A stretch of DNA of 64,000 nt from Proteles cristata cristata (GCA_017311185.1 JAESUZ010004792.1:62001-126000); one strand, 5' to 3'; numbered from the stretch's first letter, positions 30,971-42,226 are shown. The notes: generated by a model not told the origin, from the letters alone. Made by a program: numbers and translations.

Positions 30971-31416
30971 TTAGGTGATGGCACCTCGTTACTGTTGTTG
31001 ACTGAATTAACTTTCAAACACAACTGAAGACTATGGTTTGGATCTACATCTTAATGTGTTCCCTTCTTTTTCCTTTGTAGTTGCTACAGCCATGCTTCCA
31101 AGGGTTCTAACCACCTCTCTCACTCTTGGTAGTTTCTTTCTGTGCTTGGCAATGGCCTTTAAACTGACTGTCAGGAAGAAATGAGGGACAACTTCTTGGA
31201 AAGGAAAAGAACATCATGTCCTCTCTCTCCGAGTATTGTAGCCTGCCCTCTTTCAGCAAATGGGTCACATATACCCTCTGCTCTTGACTCTAGGATGACA
31301 TTTTAGTTCTATTCCGAGGAAATGTACTGCTCAAGTGACATATTCTTCTAACAACACAGTGGGAGAGCATCTCCTGGGATAGAGTTACTGTATATGAATT
31401 AAGAATGGAAAAGATA
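30971..31416. other. Unique noncoding DNA with a strong acceptor-like site
   Basis: CCCTTCTTTTTCCTTTGTAG ends at 31080 and reads as a good splice acceptor. The following 33 codons to a TGA at 31182-31184 are open. There is no supporting context. Confidence 0.4.
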
Positions 31417-31417
31417 G

Positions 31418-31619
31418 GAGGCCTCGGTAGTTCAGTCAGTTAAGCGTCTGACTCTTGATTTTGGCTTAAGGTCATTATCTCATGGTTCTTGAGATCAGGC
31501 CCTGAGCTCTGTGTTTTCAGCACAGAGCCTGCTTGGGATTCTCTCTCTCCCTCTCTCTATGCCCCTCCTCCACTCTCTCATGCTTGCTCTCTCTCTCAAA
31601 ACAAATAAACATTAAGAAA
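31418..31619 (+). mobile_element. Felid/carnivore SINE, sense
   Basis: Diverged head GGAGGCCTCGGTAGTTCAGTCAG, then TTAAGCGTCTGACTCTTGATTTTGG, CT tract and A-rich tail. TSD AAGAATGGAAAAGATAG (31401-31417) against AAGAATGTAAAAAGATGG (from 31619). Confidence 0.92.
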
Positions 31620-31652
31620 AAGAATGTAAAAAGATGGAAGAATGTGTTAAAA

Positions 31653-31653
<1 letters not shown>

Positions 31654-31692
<39 letters not shown>
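31654..31692. repeat. (AC)n microsatellite
   Basis: About 19 uninterrupted CA units just downstream of a SINE tail. Confidence 0.97.
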
Positions 31693-31695
<3 letters not shown>

Positions 31696-32298
31696 GGAAT
31701 TCAAGGCATCTCTGACATTAGTGTATACAACCAGGCTGATTTGGATTTGGAAAAGGGGTCCTCTTTGGGATTCTCCAACTCCAAAGGGTCTTCCTGGCCC
31801 TCTGGGTGCTCAGAGCCCTCCAAGAAGGCATAACTGCTTATTTTCCACAAGAAGGGGCTGTGTCTTGCCTCCAAATCCAGGATCTCATTCCTTGGATCAA
31901 TATCCAGTCCTGTTGGCTAATGACCTTTCCATCCTCTCATCGAATGCATCACTCAGCATGCTGTGCAAAAGTGGGGGGCAGTGGGAGCCCACGCGTTTCC
32001 TTGCTGGACACTGACTAATCACCACCATTAGGCCCACATTCACGTGTGACAAGGGAAGGCAAAGAGGCCCCCGCTCCTGTTTAATGAAGGCAGGCTCCCA
32101 GGGCACCACAGGGCGGCAATGCTCAGGGAATGCCAATGGCTGCGCCTACTCAGCCATCCGTCTCACGCCTTCACTGCTCGCCTTCCACGAAAAGCAGCCT
32201 TTTCCAGCATTAATTAGAAAGGACCCTGAGGTCCCAATGGACAGCAATGGACTCATGTGTGCAACGTAGAGAAAAAGTAAATAAATATGCAGCCTGTG
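31693..32298. other. Unique noncoding DNA, GC-richer
   Basis: No repeats are recognised. Overlapping frames occur on both strands with no recognisable domain. Confidence 0.45.
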
Positions 32299-32299
32299 C

Positions 32300-32450
32300 G
32301 TGCCGAGCACTGGACACCTTACCTCTGATAGAAGCATTCTCGGCCTTTCAACTATGCTGCTGAGTGGGTGAATCCTATTCTCCACTTTACACATGGGGCG
32401 GTAGAGTTTCCAGAAATTACTCAATAACTAAATGCAAGCGCCAGTGTTTC
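32300..32450 (-). mobile_element. Possible MIR SINE, antisense
   Basis: GAATCCTATTCTCCACTTTACACATGGGGC...AGAAATTACTCAATAAC has the spacing of the MIR complement but is strongly diverged. Confidence 0.45.
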
Positions 32451-33870
32451 ACTCACATAAATCCACCGCTTGTTTCCCACCATACAACTGCCCCAACGGT
32501 CTGGTTTGAGAGGTTCTGTTCCCAAGTGCTGTCCCCACATTGGCTTCGAGAAGCTCAAAGAACACCATTCATGTGTCGTTCCTTTCTTGTCACTGCTCCC
32601 TTGTTCCTTTAGTATTTTGCTCAAGGCTAGCTCTGCTGTTAAATTCTTCAGGGGAGCCAAATGGTGAGACCTTGGCTAGTTTCCAAACGTATCAGAGGGC
32701 ACCTTTAACTGCTGAGGTTAACACTGGAACCCTTAGCTACTCGCTGAAGCAGAAAGCCTCGGTAGAGCCAAATCATATTTCTGTCACAGGACGAATTTAA
32801 TTTTGAAGACATTCAAGCCGCCCCCTCTATTTTTGGTGTCAACCTGTTACTGTAATTTAATTATCAAGGGAGAAAATTAGAGGATGAGATTCAGAGAGAA
32901 AGAAAGTGCCTCTCAAGTACCATTCCACACAGAAAAGGCTTCCTGTAAAACACTTGCAGATGCCCTGCGTCTTCTCTGTGAAGAAGCTTCCGCGTTCCCT
33001 CAACCGTCACTTCTGACTAGCCCAGCACGCACAAGTTCAGGCCCCTGCATGTCCGAGACAGCTGAAGCAAACCCCAAATGGATTCTCTTGCATCTTCAAC
33101 CTTATCAACTCTCTTCTCATTTGAGAATCTTCATTACCAGGGAGGAGGCAAGAGACGGAGAGAGCCCAGCTGGGATGGTGGGTCCAGGTGCAGTTTTCTG
33201 TTCTGGCTGTTAGAGAAATCCTATTTTGACTTGAAACCTGCCTAAATTTCCCCTGGAATTGATCGTGAGAGAACATATATGAACCCCTACCAAGCACTCT
33301 TAAAGAGTCATTCTTCTCATTACCTCCTTCTTTAAGGAAGCCGGGCTGACCAAGGGCCTCTACCTCACCAGGCTGCTCTGCTCCCCAGCTCCTAAATTAA
33401 CCAGGCTTCCCTTTCTGCCTTCTTCATGAACCCCCTGCTGCTCCCCAAAGTGCTAGGAAACAGCTGTGCACACCCAGGAAAATAGATTTCCGGCTTCGCC
33501 ATGATATTGCTTTAGGAGGATCCGTGCTCCAGCCCGCAGCGTTGGTGTGTGTGGGATTTGACAATACGTGTTCTGACAAACAGAATCTGTCTTTGTCCAC
33601 GCAGTGCATTTTTTTTCCCTCCTGCATTCTTGTCTGTCTGCTGATGCTCCCAATTGTGAGTAATTGTGTGAGGTCGTTTGTATCATGCATTACAAAAAGG
33701 ACAGGGGGAAATAAAGAGCCAGAAAAATAACAGGAGAAATCCAGACAAATAGTTCATAGCAGATAGATCTCAATAATTGTGAGCCAGTAAACACTTTCAA
33801 TAAAAAGAGTATTTCTAGGAGTGAATTCGTCTTTGATATCTTCAGTCATGTGTGCATGTGTTGAATTAAT
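32451..33870. other. Unique DNA with two conserved-looking patches
   Basis: 32790-32885 (GAATTTAATTTTGAAGAC, CTGTAATTTAATTATCAAGG) and 33530-33720 (GGGATTTGACAATACG, CCCAATTGTGAGTAATTGTG, CATGCATTAC) look like noncoding regulatory sequence by texture. There is no repeat and no exon signal. Confidence 0.4.
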
Positions 33871-33871
33871 A

Positions 33872-34830
33872 AATAAATACTATTAATCACCTTCCGGAGG
33901 CCAGGCACTGTGCTGGGTGGGGGATAGCAATGACTTTTTTCATCAACCTTGCTTTCCTGGGGGAAATGAAGATGTATTACTAGACATTTATAGTAGGGTG
34001 TTACATGCTATGCTGGAGAAATCCAAGATTTTTGCTATCACATGGAGAGGATCAGAAAAGGTTTTCACAAGAAATCTGGGTGTAAGCTGAAGCCAAAGGT
34101 TGGTAGAAATGGCCCAGGTGAAAATCTTGCGTGTGCACATGCTTGTGTTTAAGTGGGTGTCGATATGGATGTATGGGTGTATATTCATATACATTCTTTT
34201 GCTTGAGATGGGAGCTGGAGAAAATAGGTAAGAAATATGTGTAGAAGCAAAGAATATGTGTTGGGAAGACAATAAGAAATGAGGAAAACCATGATCAGAT
34301 CACGCAATGCTTTATAAGCTATAATATACCTGTAAAGAATTATTTACTTCAAACAAACACTTGAGGAATCACTGGAGGTGGAGTTGTTAAGCAAGGAATG
34401 ACATGCTTCCACGTGTGGTTTTTAAAAATTTATTACCTAGCTGCAGATTATAGCATTGATTAAAGATAGGTTAGCTGCAAGGCAGGAAAATCTTTTTTCG
34501 AGACTGATAATGTCAATCTGGCAATAAATGATGGTGTCTTGACCTAGGGTAGGGCCAGTGGAAGAAGAGAAGAAGAAATATATTATCAGAATCAATAGGA
34601 CTTTTGGCTGAGAGGGTGTAGGAACTATGGGAGAAGGAATAGTCTGGATGACTCATTGTTTCTATATGAACAAGTGGGTGCTATTTTCCCAGAAGGGACT
34701 CAAAGGGGAAACAGATAAAGAAAACAAATAAATTAGGACTAAATATACTGAGCTAAAAGTACCCATGGAGCAGCTAGTGGACATGTCTTTTAAGCATTTA
34801 GATATACTGGAGTGAAACTCCAGAGATGCA
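33872..34830 (-). mobile_element. L2 LINE, antisense, about 0.95 kb
   Basis: Starts with the complement of the L2 3' end (GGCCAGGCACTGTGCTGGGTGGGGGATAGCAATG). It then passes through the segment equivalent to GATCACGCAATGCTTTATAAGC (34300-34320), TTGTTAAGCAAGGAATGACATG (34385-34406), GATGGTGTCTTGACCTAGGGTAGGG (34530-34555) and CAAGTGGGTGCTATTTTCC (34671-34690), all in the order of the L2 3' kilobase. No coding potential is left. Confidence 0.8.
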
Positions 34831-35128
34831 GGCTGGGGCAGAGGCGTGATGGTAAATGTAGCAACCAATTCTCTGAAAGAAGAACAAAAGCCCTGATTCT
34901 TAGTGTTGGCCTACTTTCTTGGTGTAATGTCCTCCTGCTATGGCCAATTTCAAGCTACCAATGTGACGTCATTGAGTATAGTGCTGGGAAGGGAATGTAC
35001 TGTTGGATCTCATGTACACTACTGGCTGCAGGTCAAGTTTTCAGACTCTCTAGCATGGGAACAAATTGAGAATGTGGGAGTAGATCAAATCACATGCACT
35101 CCCTCATTCGCCTCCTAGACTAGGGTCC
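34831..35128. other. Unique noncoding DNA with CCAAT and CRE sites
   Basis: CCAAT at 34944-34948 and a perfect palindromic cAMP-response element TGACGTCA at 34964-34971 lie 15 bases apart. No CpG island or transcript signal is seen. Confidence 0.4.
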
Positions 35129-35129
35129 C

Positions 35130-35335
35130 TCTAGAAATGATGTCATCAGTTCTGAGCTCTATTATTTTGGACCTGATTACAGGTTAGATTCTGATTCATT
35201 TCCTATGATTTTTTTATTTTATCTCCTTATACTTGATGTTTGGTTCTTCCTATGTCAGAAAAGCAGTTTTGTAGGGCTCTTCATGTCTCCATGGTCTTGC
35301 ATTCCAGTAGGTACTTAAAAGTGTTTGTTGAATGG
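35130..35335 (+). mobile_element. Possible L2 LINE 3' end
   Basis: The clearest part is the terminus CAGTAGGTACTTAAAAGTGTTTGTTGAATGG (35308-35336), like L2 'CATAGTAGGTGCTCAATAAATGTTTGTTGAATG'. Confidence 0.5.
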
Positions 35336-35336
35336 A

Positions 35337-37735
35337 CAAAGGATATACCCATCTCAGAGGAACAGTCACAGATGGCTTCATCTTTTTTCTTTCTTAAAAT
35401 ACAGGGGCTGCTGAACTGGATCCCTGAAATGGAGTGGCAGCTGCTCGGTGAAGCAGCACGATCATTATGAAGCAGAAAATGGGGAATTCACTCTCTCTAA
35501 AGTCCACAGTGGGAGATAAGGAGTCAAGGTCCCACTGGCTTGCCAAGGCCCAGTAAAGCCTCCCTGCTAGAGAGCTGTGCCCTGTGAGTCAGACTGCCAT
35601 TTCTTTCTTCTCCCCAATCACCCATTATCGGACACCACATTCACTGAACAAGGTACATCTAGCGATGTCTGCAAGTTAGAGACATCTACACTAGAACATT
35701 AGAGACTTTTACTCTGCACTTTTCTAAATTAACTGGAAGATGTGCACAAGACTGCCTACTGGTAGACATCTTCATAATGGTTAGACAGCCTGCCAAGAGG
35801 AAAGCATCTTTGAAAAGTAACTTGCAAATTAGGGCACAGTAATGGCTCAATAGTCACCAGCTTCAAATGGCTCCTATAGCCAAGCAGGAGAAGAGCCAAA
35901 TCCCTGACAGTCAGTGGGAGTCACTCCTCTAACATACAAGGCGTCCAGATGTCGGCCTGAAGGAGGGTTATGCAAAGGGAAGATAGCCCGTTCACTGCTC
36001 TCCTATAGGTCGTGATATCAAAAGCCACAGGTTTGTAGTTGTCATGCTATGGAGACATCAGCCTGAGGGATGGCCTAAAGATGACTGTGGGGATGAGCAT
36101 GACCTTTAATTCTCAGTTTGCTGTGTGTTCCCAAGTGATTTATTTAGGTTCTGGGATCACTAAGAGGAGAGCATTGTAACCTACCTTGTACCAGGTGAAT
36201 ACTTTGAAACTTTTCCAAAAATGTAAATGCTTAGGTGTCTTGGAAGGAGACAGTGTGTATGTGGAGACAAGTAACAGGCTGAAAATGAAGAATCATTAAT
36301 TTCAAAGTACTTAGTTGATTAAAGAGCATATCCCAATGCCCATTCCATCCAACACTCAGAAGATTGCCTTCCTGCCTCTTACACTTGGCTCTTGCATGAA
36401 TGAGCCATGGCCCTCCTCCTCCTGTTCTCTGTGAATAGATTCCAATGCTGGCAATTTTTCTTTAACATCAGAAAGCATCAGCCCCTTCATATGAAAACAA
36501 AGCCAAGGGATCACAACACAACTGCACAACATGCCTCACCCACGCCCTCCTCCCTCATTATCCATTGGCATGTGGGTGTCTGTGCAGCATAGGCTTTGGG
36601 GTGCCCAATGTGGCCCATTCCTCATTTTCCTTTGCAATCCTTCCTCCGCCTATCTGTGGCTTATAGCATTTAATGACACAAGAGAAGATTTACAGAATTA
36701 AAAAAAATCTACTTAACAGCAGTCTCCTCTTGAAGATGTAAATATTCATAAACATATCAACTCTTCCAGACCCATCACAAATAGAGCTGCCAATGACACC
36801 ACGGCTGCCTTAGGCATTGTTCTAATAAGTTAGGAGCAGGCAAGTGGAAGGGGATATTTTTAACTTTAGAATTTTTTTTTTTCAAAATCCATTTCGAAGT
36901 ACCCTGCTGGGAATGGAGCTGGATAGAAGCTGTTTTCTAGAAACTGAGAATGCCTCAAACAGAGTTGTAGGACAGATCTGAAATGGTGATTGAGACAAGG
37001 TGATCATATCTTACGTTTCCATAACACAGGCCTCACAGAGGATGTTCTGAAAAGCAAAACCTGATGGCAGCTTCACTTGTCCCAGTGTGAAGATGTGTGT
37101 CCACCATCTCAGCAAAAGGGGCTCCCTCAGCCTGAACAAAACGTGCCAGTTCTTGGCGAACTCTGGAGGGTAGACAGGACGAGGTAGAGCCCTGGGTGTC
37201 CCTCTTTTATTCTCACAATCATTGGGGGATCTTTCACAGAGATTCAGCCATTAGTACTATGGCTTCTCAACTGGTGGAGCCACAGTTGTATTATCTGGGC
37301 ATAAGTCCTTGATAAATATGTTCCCTTAATTCAGTTGTTATTTATTATTCAATAACTGTCCTATTAAACTTAAATTAATGGGATATTTGGGAGACATCCC
37401 TGAATGCTTTTTCCACTTGTTCCTGTCAAGGGAATTCTGCTAGATCTTTAATAACACCCAGCTCGCAGACCACACTGTAGCCCGGGTGTTTCACTTGGGG
37501 GGTCTCAGTCATGGGTCTCTTCCAGCTGTAAACAGATAGTCAGGCAACTGTTGGCCATTGATCAGAAGCCATCCATCATCCAACTAAAGTTTGCCACCCC
37601 TTGCTTGGCCCCTTCCTTCCCACGTCCACTCCTCAGGGAGCGCCTTGAAAGATTACAGCTCAGCAGCAGACAGGGTGGGAAAGCAAGAAGGGATTAGAGA
37701 GAAAATAGATTCATGAGAAGACAGATAACAGAGTT
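35337..37735. other. Unique noncoding DNA, longest repeat-poor stretch
   Basis: About 2.4 kb with no recognised repeat. It has a pyrimidine-rich acceptor-like TTTTTTCTTTCTTAAAATACAG ending at 35404, a T run at 36871-36881 and scattered homeodomain-like cores (36290-36330, 37320-37380). The low repeat density may itself signal constraint. Confidence 0.45.
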
Positions 37736-37739
37736 GTTG

Positions 37740-37885
37740 GGGCTCTGTTAATTAAAAAGCAGCAATTTGTCTGAATTCTGAATGTGAAGAATCCCCTGGG
37801 AGATATTAGCCAAGCTTCCTCTGAGAATCAGACGTGCTCAATTTCCCCGCTGTAACAAGTTACAGCCAGGGGACTGTGGGGTGCT
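37740..37885. promoter_or_regulatory. Candidate conserved noncoding element
   Basis: CTGTTAATTAAAAAGCAGCAATTTGTC, GGAGATATTAGCC and the near-palindrome CTGTAACAAGTTACAG (37850-37865) are packed in 145 repeat-free bases. Confidence 0.33.
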
Positions 37886-38079
37886 TCCTGCCCTGTCTGT
37901 CTTTGTTTGGAAGCCTGGACACCCTTGGTGGAGAAGTCCATGGGGCCACTGTCCTCTCCACACACTCGTACAAGGCTTGAGATCCCAGGCTTCCTAAAGA
38001 GATTCAGACTCCCTCTTCCCCAAATATTATGTCCTACTAATTCAATAACGATGTCAACCAGTATACTAATAGTACTGAT

Positions 38080-38260
38080 AATACTGAGAACTTATGCCAA
38101 GCCAGGTACTGTTCTACATGATTTACATGATTAACACATTTTCATTCTCACAGTTCTGTGAGGCAAATACTCTTATCATCCCCATTTTATCAGAGAAGTG
38201 AACTAACTCTGAAATTAATGTGCAAAGGCAAGAAGGATGATGGCAGAACAGCCCGCCTCA
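38080..38260 (-). mobile_element. MIR SINE, antisense
   Basis: CCAAGCCAGGTACTGTTCTAC, GATTAACACATTTTCATTCTCAC and TGAGGCAAATACTCTTATCATCCCCATTTTATCAG match the complement of MIR. Confidence 0.9.
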
Positions 38261-38880
38261 ACCCCTGTTCTCTACTGACCATCACAAGGACAATTTGCCA
38301 CTTATGAAAGATTGCTAAAATCCTGTAAAAGAAAGCAGTGAACAGATACCATTTGGAGCCAGAAACTACACACTCTATACAGATAGAAAGTACCTGCTGG
38401 ATAAAAGCAGCTCTCAGTATATTGCAGGTTAATTAATCTTGTGACTCTGTGTTGCCTTCAGAAGAAGTAAAAGCTTCCCTTTGTCTATGGCATATACTTA
38501 TTTGGGGAAAAAACTATCATTTTTTCTTATGGGCTCCTGGTTGGTTCCTACCAACAGGATACCCCAGGACAAAAGATCAGTTAATTCTAAGAGATGCAGC
38601 TCATACCAAGAGAGGCTTTGCTGTTGTGCCCCAGAGGGACATCATCTTGCAAGATTAAGACAGGGACCTCTGTCTCCTCCTGGATTGTTCTAGGACCTGG
38701 CTCTTTGAAGATGTTTAGAACATGTGCCCCAGGATGCCCACCATGCATAATATGCATTTTGACCATGAAGTGGCAAGTAAGTTAGTACTGTTAATTAACA
38801 CAGTATGTTTAAAAGTCCAGATGATCTTACTTTACAAAACCTCAATAACACATAAATATTCCCTATGGATTCAGGATTTA
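38261..38880. other. Unique noncoding DNA
   Basis: No repeats are recognised. Overlapping short frames at 38449-38785 have no domain. Confidence 0.5.
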
Positions 38881-38884
38881 TAGC

Positions 38885-39025
38885 TTCATTTACATTAATC
38901 TTTATACAAAAATATTTATGGAAAGCCTGCTACGTGACAGATTTTACTCTGAGCCTAATGGATACAACAGTGAACGACACGGATAGAACTTGCGGCCCTT
39001 ATGGGGCTTACAATCTAAAGGCTGT
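38885..39025 (-). mobile_element. L2 LINE 3' end, antisense
   Basis: AAATATTTATGGAAAGCCTGCTACG, ATGGATACAACAGTGAACGACACGG and CCCTTATGGGGCTTACAATCTAAAG match the complement of the L2 3' end. Confidence 0.88.
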
Positions 39026-39278
39026 CTTTCAAATATGGAGTTTCCTAGGAGTACAACATTGGCTTCTGTGTGATCTTTAATTTTCTGAGACTCTCAGTTA
39101 CCTAAAGTAGAATTTCTCCATCGACAAGGAGAGCCCAGAGTCATTTTTTGGACATGACCACCTCGGATCATCTCCGATTCATTTAAAGACTTGGCAGTAA
39201 TGGAAAGTATTATCAGAGGAGATAGTGCTCGAGACACCAAGCAAGCTGAATCTCATCCTGGGCAGTCTCAGACATGGC
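39026..39278. other. Unique spacer
   Basis: Nothing is recognised. Confidence 0.5.
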
Positions 39279-39279
39279 T

Positions 39280-39440
39280 TGAGTCCTGGACATGGAGTCA
39301 GAAGATTTCGGCTTATCTGGCCTACCTCAAACTGACTGCATGACTTCCTCTCTGGCCTTCAGATTCTCTACCTGTAAACTGAAGGAGATTGATACCCACA
39401 GCAACTATCTGAAAGGTTTAGATAAAGCTCGACGCCAAAC
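39280..39440 (+). mobile_element. MIR SINE, sense
   Basis: GGACATGGAGTCAGAAGATTTCGG, CTGCATGACTTCCTCTCTGGCCTTCAG and TTCTCTACCTGTAAACTGAAGG fit MIR. Confidence 0.78.
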
Positions 39441-39678
39441 AAAGCAAAATGGAAATGGATTGCAGATGTGAACATGCTTGGAATCTAAGAACTAGCTCAG
39501 AGACATGAGGTGTTGATCCCAATAAAATAATGTGCCAACTGAGATCAATGTGGCCTCAAAACCTGACCTGCTTCCTTGACAATGTGCACGTCAAAGTTTT
39601 CTTAGGAACTGTTTTCACTGCTGTCCTTTGCTCTCCATTTGTGTTAGTTTTTGATGTGTTGTCTTGGATAGACTGAAC
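39441..39678. other. Unique spacer
   Basis: Nothing is recognised. Confidence 0.5.
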
Positions 39679-39679
39679 T

Positions 39680-39935
39680 CCAGTCTCCAGAATTCTCTTT
39701 ACCATATGTTCCCCGTTACCTGGAGTACAATGGAGTTTCAGGTGAACATGAGGACAGACAGGAAGCAGCTGCTTGGACATGGAGTCAGAAGACTTCTCCC
39801 AGTTATTCAACAACACAGTAATCTAGGTGCTGCTGTGGAGAGATTTTGCAGATATGATCGAAATACCCAGTTGGTGACTTTAAGTTAATCAAAAGGAAGA
39901 ATCAAAATGGTCGAACTAAACCATTGGAAGGCTTA
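39680..39935 (+). mobile_element. Probable MaLR/ERVL-type LTR fragment
   Basis: ACAGTAATCTAGGTGCTGCTGTGGAGAG then ATTTTGCAGATATGATCGAAA and GTGACTTTAAGTTAATCAAAAGG follow a common mammalian LTR pattern ('...GTGCTGCTGTGAAGGGATTTTGCAGATGTAATTAA...GACTTTGAGTTAATCAAAAGGGAG'). The subfamily is uncertain. Confidence 0.6.
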
Positions 39936-40512
39936 GGCCCTCCATGATGGAGACGGGACCCCTGGATCCACCACTGTTCTCCCTTCTCCCTAAACCTTCC
40001 TTCCCTGATTGTCACCTTAGGACAACGAACTTCAGCTCATGCCAGTAAAGTTCTTACCTGTTCATGTGTTTCCCTTCCTGGTTGCCTACCCTAAGAACCC
40101 TGACCTTACTTAACCCACATTTGGGCAAACCATCCTTTGGGAAAATCCATTTAGATGTGTGTATGTCTCCTCCTGGCCCCAATGCTGTGGTTGGACCCTG
40201 ACTGAAGCATCATTACTAGCCTGCTTGTCAAATAGCATGAGTATTCTCATGCTTAGAGCAAAGTTGGCATCAGCAACCTTGGGAGATACAAGTTTCTAGC
40301 ACGTTAAATGCTGGAGGAAGGGGCTGAGTGGGTAAGCCCACATTCACATAAAAATTAGTAATGCATAGTAAGCTGAAGCCCAGAAATGACTTCCTTGGAA
40401 ATCTCTCCTACTCAGAATCATCCCGGGGGCTCATGAGTTCCTAGGTGTAGTGCTATCTTCCTATGTCCTTAGGGTTGTCAGTATGAAATCAGGTGGTCTA
40501 CCAGGTTTTTTA
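39936..40512. other. Unassigned noncoding DNA
   Basis: 40130-40215 may belong to an old repeat end (TTGGACCCTGACTGAAGCA). No firm call. Confidence 0.4.
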
Positions 40513-40514
40513 AC

Positions 40515-40538
40515 TTTTTTTTTTTTTTTTTTTTTTTT
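40515..40538. repeat. Poly-T run (24 T)
   Basis: A pure T tract immediately upstream of GCCGGTGCAG, so it also reads as an exceptionally long polypyrimidine tract. Confidence 0.98.
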
Positions 40539-40544
40539 GCCGGT

Positions 40545-40790
40545 GCAGTTTGTCCTGAGCAATCAAGATGAATGGCCAGTTCAGGTAAGTTTGTGCAACA
40601 ATCCCAGCAAGAGAAACACTAAATCAATCTATTGGGGAAATATTAATGCTCTCATTAGGAGGCTTAATTATTCACATCAGCCTCTGGTTCTTTCCATGAC
40701 ATTAATTCCATTTCTGACTTCAGAGCAATTGCTCTTAAACTTGTGAAACAGCCAACAGGTGCTCTCGGTTCCTAGAATGTGAAAATATTT
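40545..40790. promoter_or_regulatory. Candidate conserved noncoding element
   Basis: Repeat-free, with AAATCAATCTATTGG, AATATTAATGCTCTCATTAGG, GGCTTAATTATTCAC and GACATTAATTCC in 150 bases. The first 36 bases after the poly-T form an exon-like segment (see findings). Confidence 0.35.
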
Positions 40791-40837
40791 TGCCAACAGC
40801 CAGATGCGATCAGTCTCAGAACCAACCTTTTCTCCTC

Positions 40838-40884
40838 CTCCTCCTGCTTCTCTTCCTCCTCCTCCTCAGCACACACACACACAC
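40838..40884. repeat. (CTC)n followed by (CA)n
   Basis: CTCCTCCTCCTCCTGC then TTCCTCCTCCTCCTCAG, then about seven CA units. Confidence 0.95.
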
Positions 40885-40984
40885 AACTTGTTTCTTCTGA
40901 ATATTCAGAGCAAAGCTCCTATTTTTTATGCACACTCATACTTACACTCCTGTCTTTTTCTCATTCAAAATAGCAACAATAGAA

Positions 40985-41240
40985 ACAAACATATATTGAT
41001 TTCTATGTGCCAAGCACTGCTTTGAATGATTTAAATATATCAACTGATATATCTAGCATCTATGAGGTACTACTTTTTTATTATCGATATTTTACCAACA
41101 GCGGAACTGAGATGCAGATGATTAGCATCTGGCCTGTAGTCAGCTAATTAAAGAAAGGGGGAGTTAGGGTTTGAAGCTGGGCGGTTGGCTCTGGAGCCCA
41201 TGCCCTTTATCTTTGTGATAAATTGCCACTTCCTGTCCAA
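40985..41240 (-). mobile_element. MIR SINE, antisense, nearly full length
   Basis: ATTTCTATGTGCCAAGCACTGC, GCATCTATGAGGTACTAC, TTTTACCAACAGCGGAACTGAGATG and GGGTTTGAAGCTGGGCGGTTGGCTCTGGAGCC match the complement of MIR throughout. Confidence 0.93.
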
Positions 41241-42008
41241 GATACTATGCCATGCTTCTCTTCCATATAGCTCTACATAAGGTTTTGCTATAGTAAAAAT
41301 AGCCTCTAAACATTCGAGAAGGCATTCAGTTTATGTAGGACAGGATGGAGCTTCTTGATTTTTTATTATAAGCTCCTCCCATCATTACAGAAAACTCAAA
41401 TTTCTTTTTCTACAATTAAAGAGCCTTCAGCATCCTCATACTGACACTACACACAATGCAAATTTCAGATCATCTATGAGGATAGTGCAGTGTTCATCTC
41501 TCCACCCACTTGAGAGTTTTCCAGATGGATGGTTCTGCCACAGGCACTCCAGCGTCAGAAGCAAATACACCCAAACAAGCTTTTTGTCATGTACCCGTCT
41601 TTCCCCAGAGATCTGCCTCACCTTATGGGAGTCAGTGGGGAGGAAATAAACCCCCAAGGGTGAGACAAAGCAAAGCTTCATTAGAGTTTGTAGGGATTTC
41701 AATTCTGGCTAAACCTTCAGGTTCTTACCCTCAGGGGACAACACAGCAAGAGCTGTGGTTTTTGTGCCCAGGCAGCTTTCCCCCTTTGAATAAAATAACA
41801 TCAAAAAACACTGTTCTGAAGAGGGGGGCATTAACGACAAATGCAGTTCCCAAATAAACTAAGGGTTTCAGAAAGTTGTAAAACTTCAGGTAGGAAAAGT
41901 AATGATGTGTTTCAAATACATGAAGAGCTGTCCAATTAAAATTAAGTAAATAAATCCAGTATAAGAGAATCACTTGAAGTCATTTATTCCTTAAAAAATA
42001 TATACTTT
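41241..42008. other. Unique noncoding DNA
   Basis: No repeat is recognised. The 115-codon plus-strand frame at 41510-41857 and an 88-codon opposing frame overlap and show no domain. Confidence 0.5.
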
Positions 42009-42009
42009 T

Positions 42010-42213
42010 GGGGGCACCTGAGTGGCTCAGTCAGCTAAGCATCTGACTCTTGATTTTGGCTCAGGTCATGATCTCAGGGTCCTTGGATCAAGCCCTGTGT
42101 CAGGCTCCAGGCTGAGTGTGGAGCCTGCTTCAAATTGTCAGTCTCTCCCTCTGCTCCTCCCCCATTTGGGAGTGTGTGTGTGCACTCTCTTTCACAAAAT
42201 AAACATTAAAATA
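42010..42213 (+). mobile_element. Felid SINE, first of three in tandem
   Basis: Head GGGGCACCTGAGTGGCTCAGTCAGC, TCTGACTCTTGATTTTGGCTCAGG, body, a degenerated CT tract with GTGTGTGTG, then ACAAAATAAACATTAAAATA tail. Confidence 0.93.
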
Positions 42214-42226
42214 TAAATTTACATTT

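Noticed and set aside
31634..32014. 126-codon frame beginning with repeated His-Thr
   Set aside because: The start is a translated (AC)n microsatellite. The rest has no recognisable domain.
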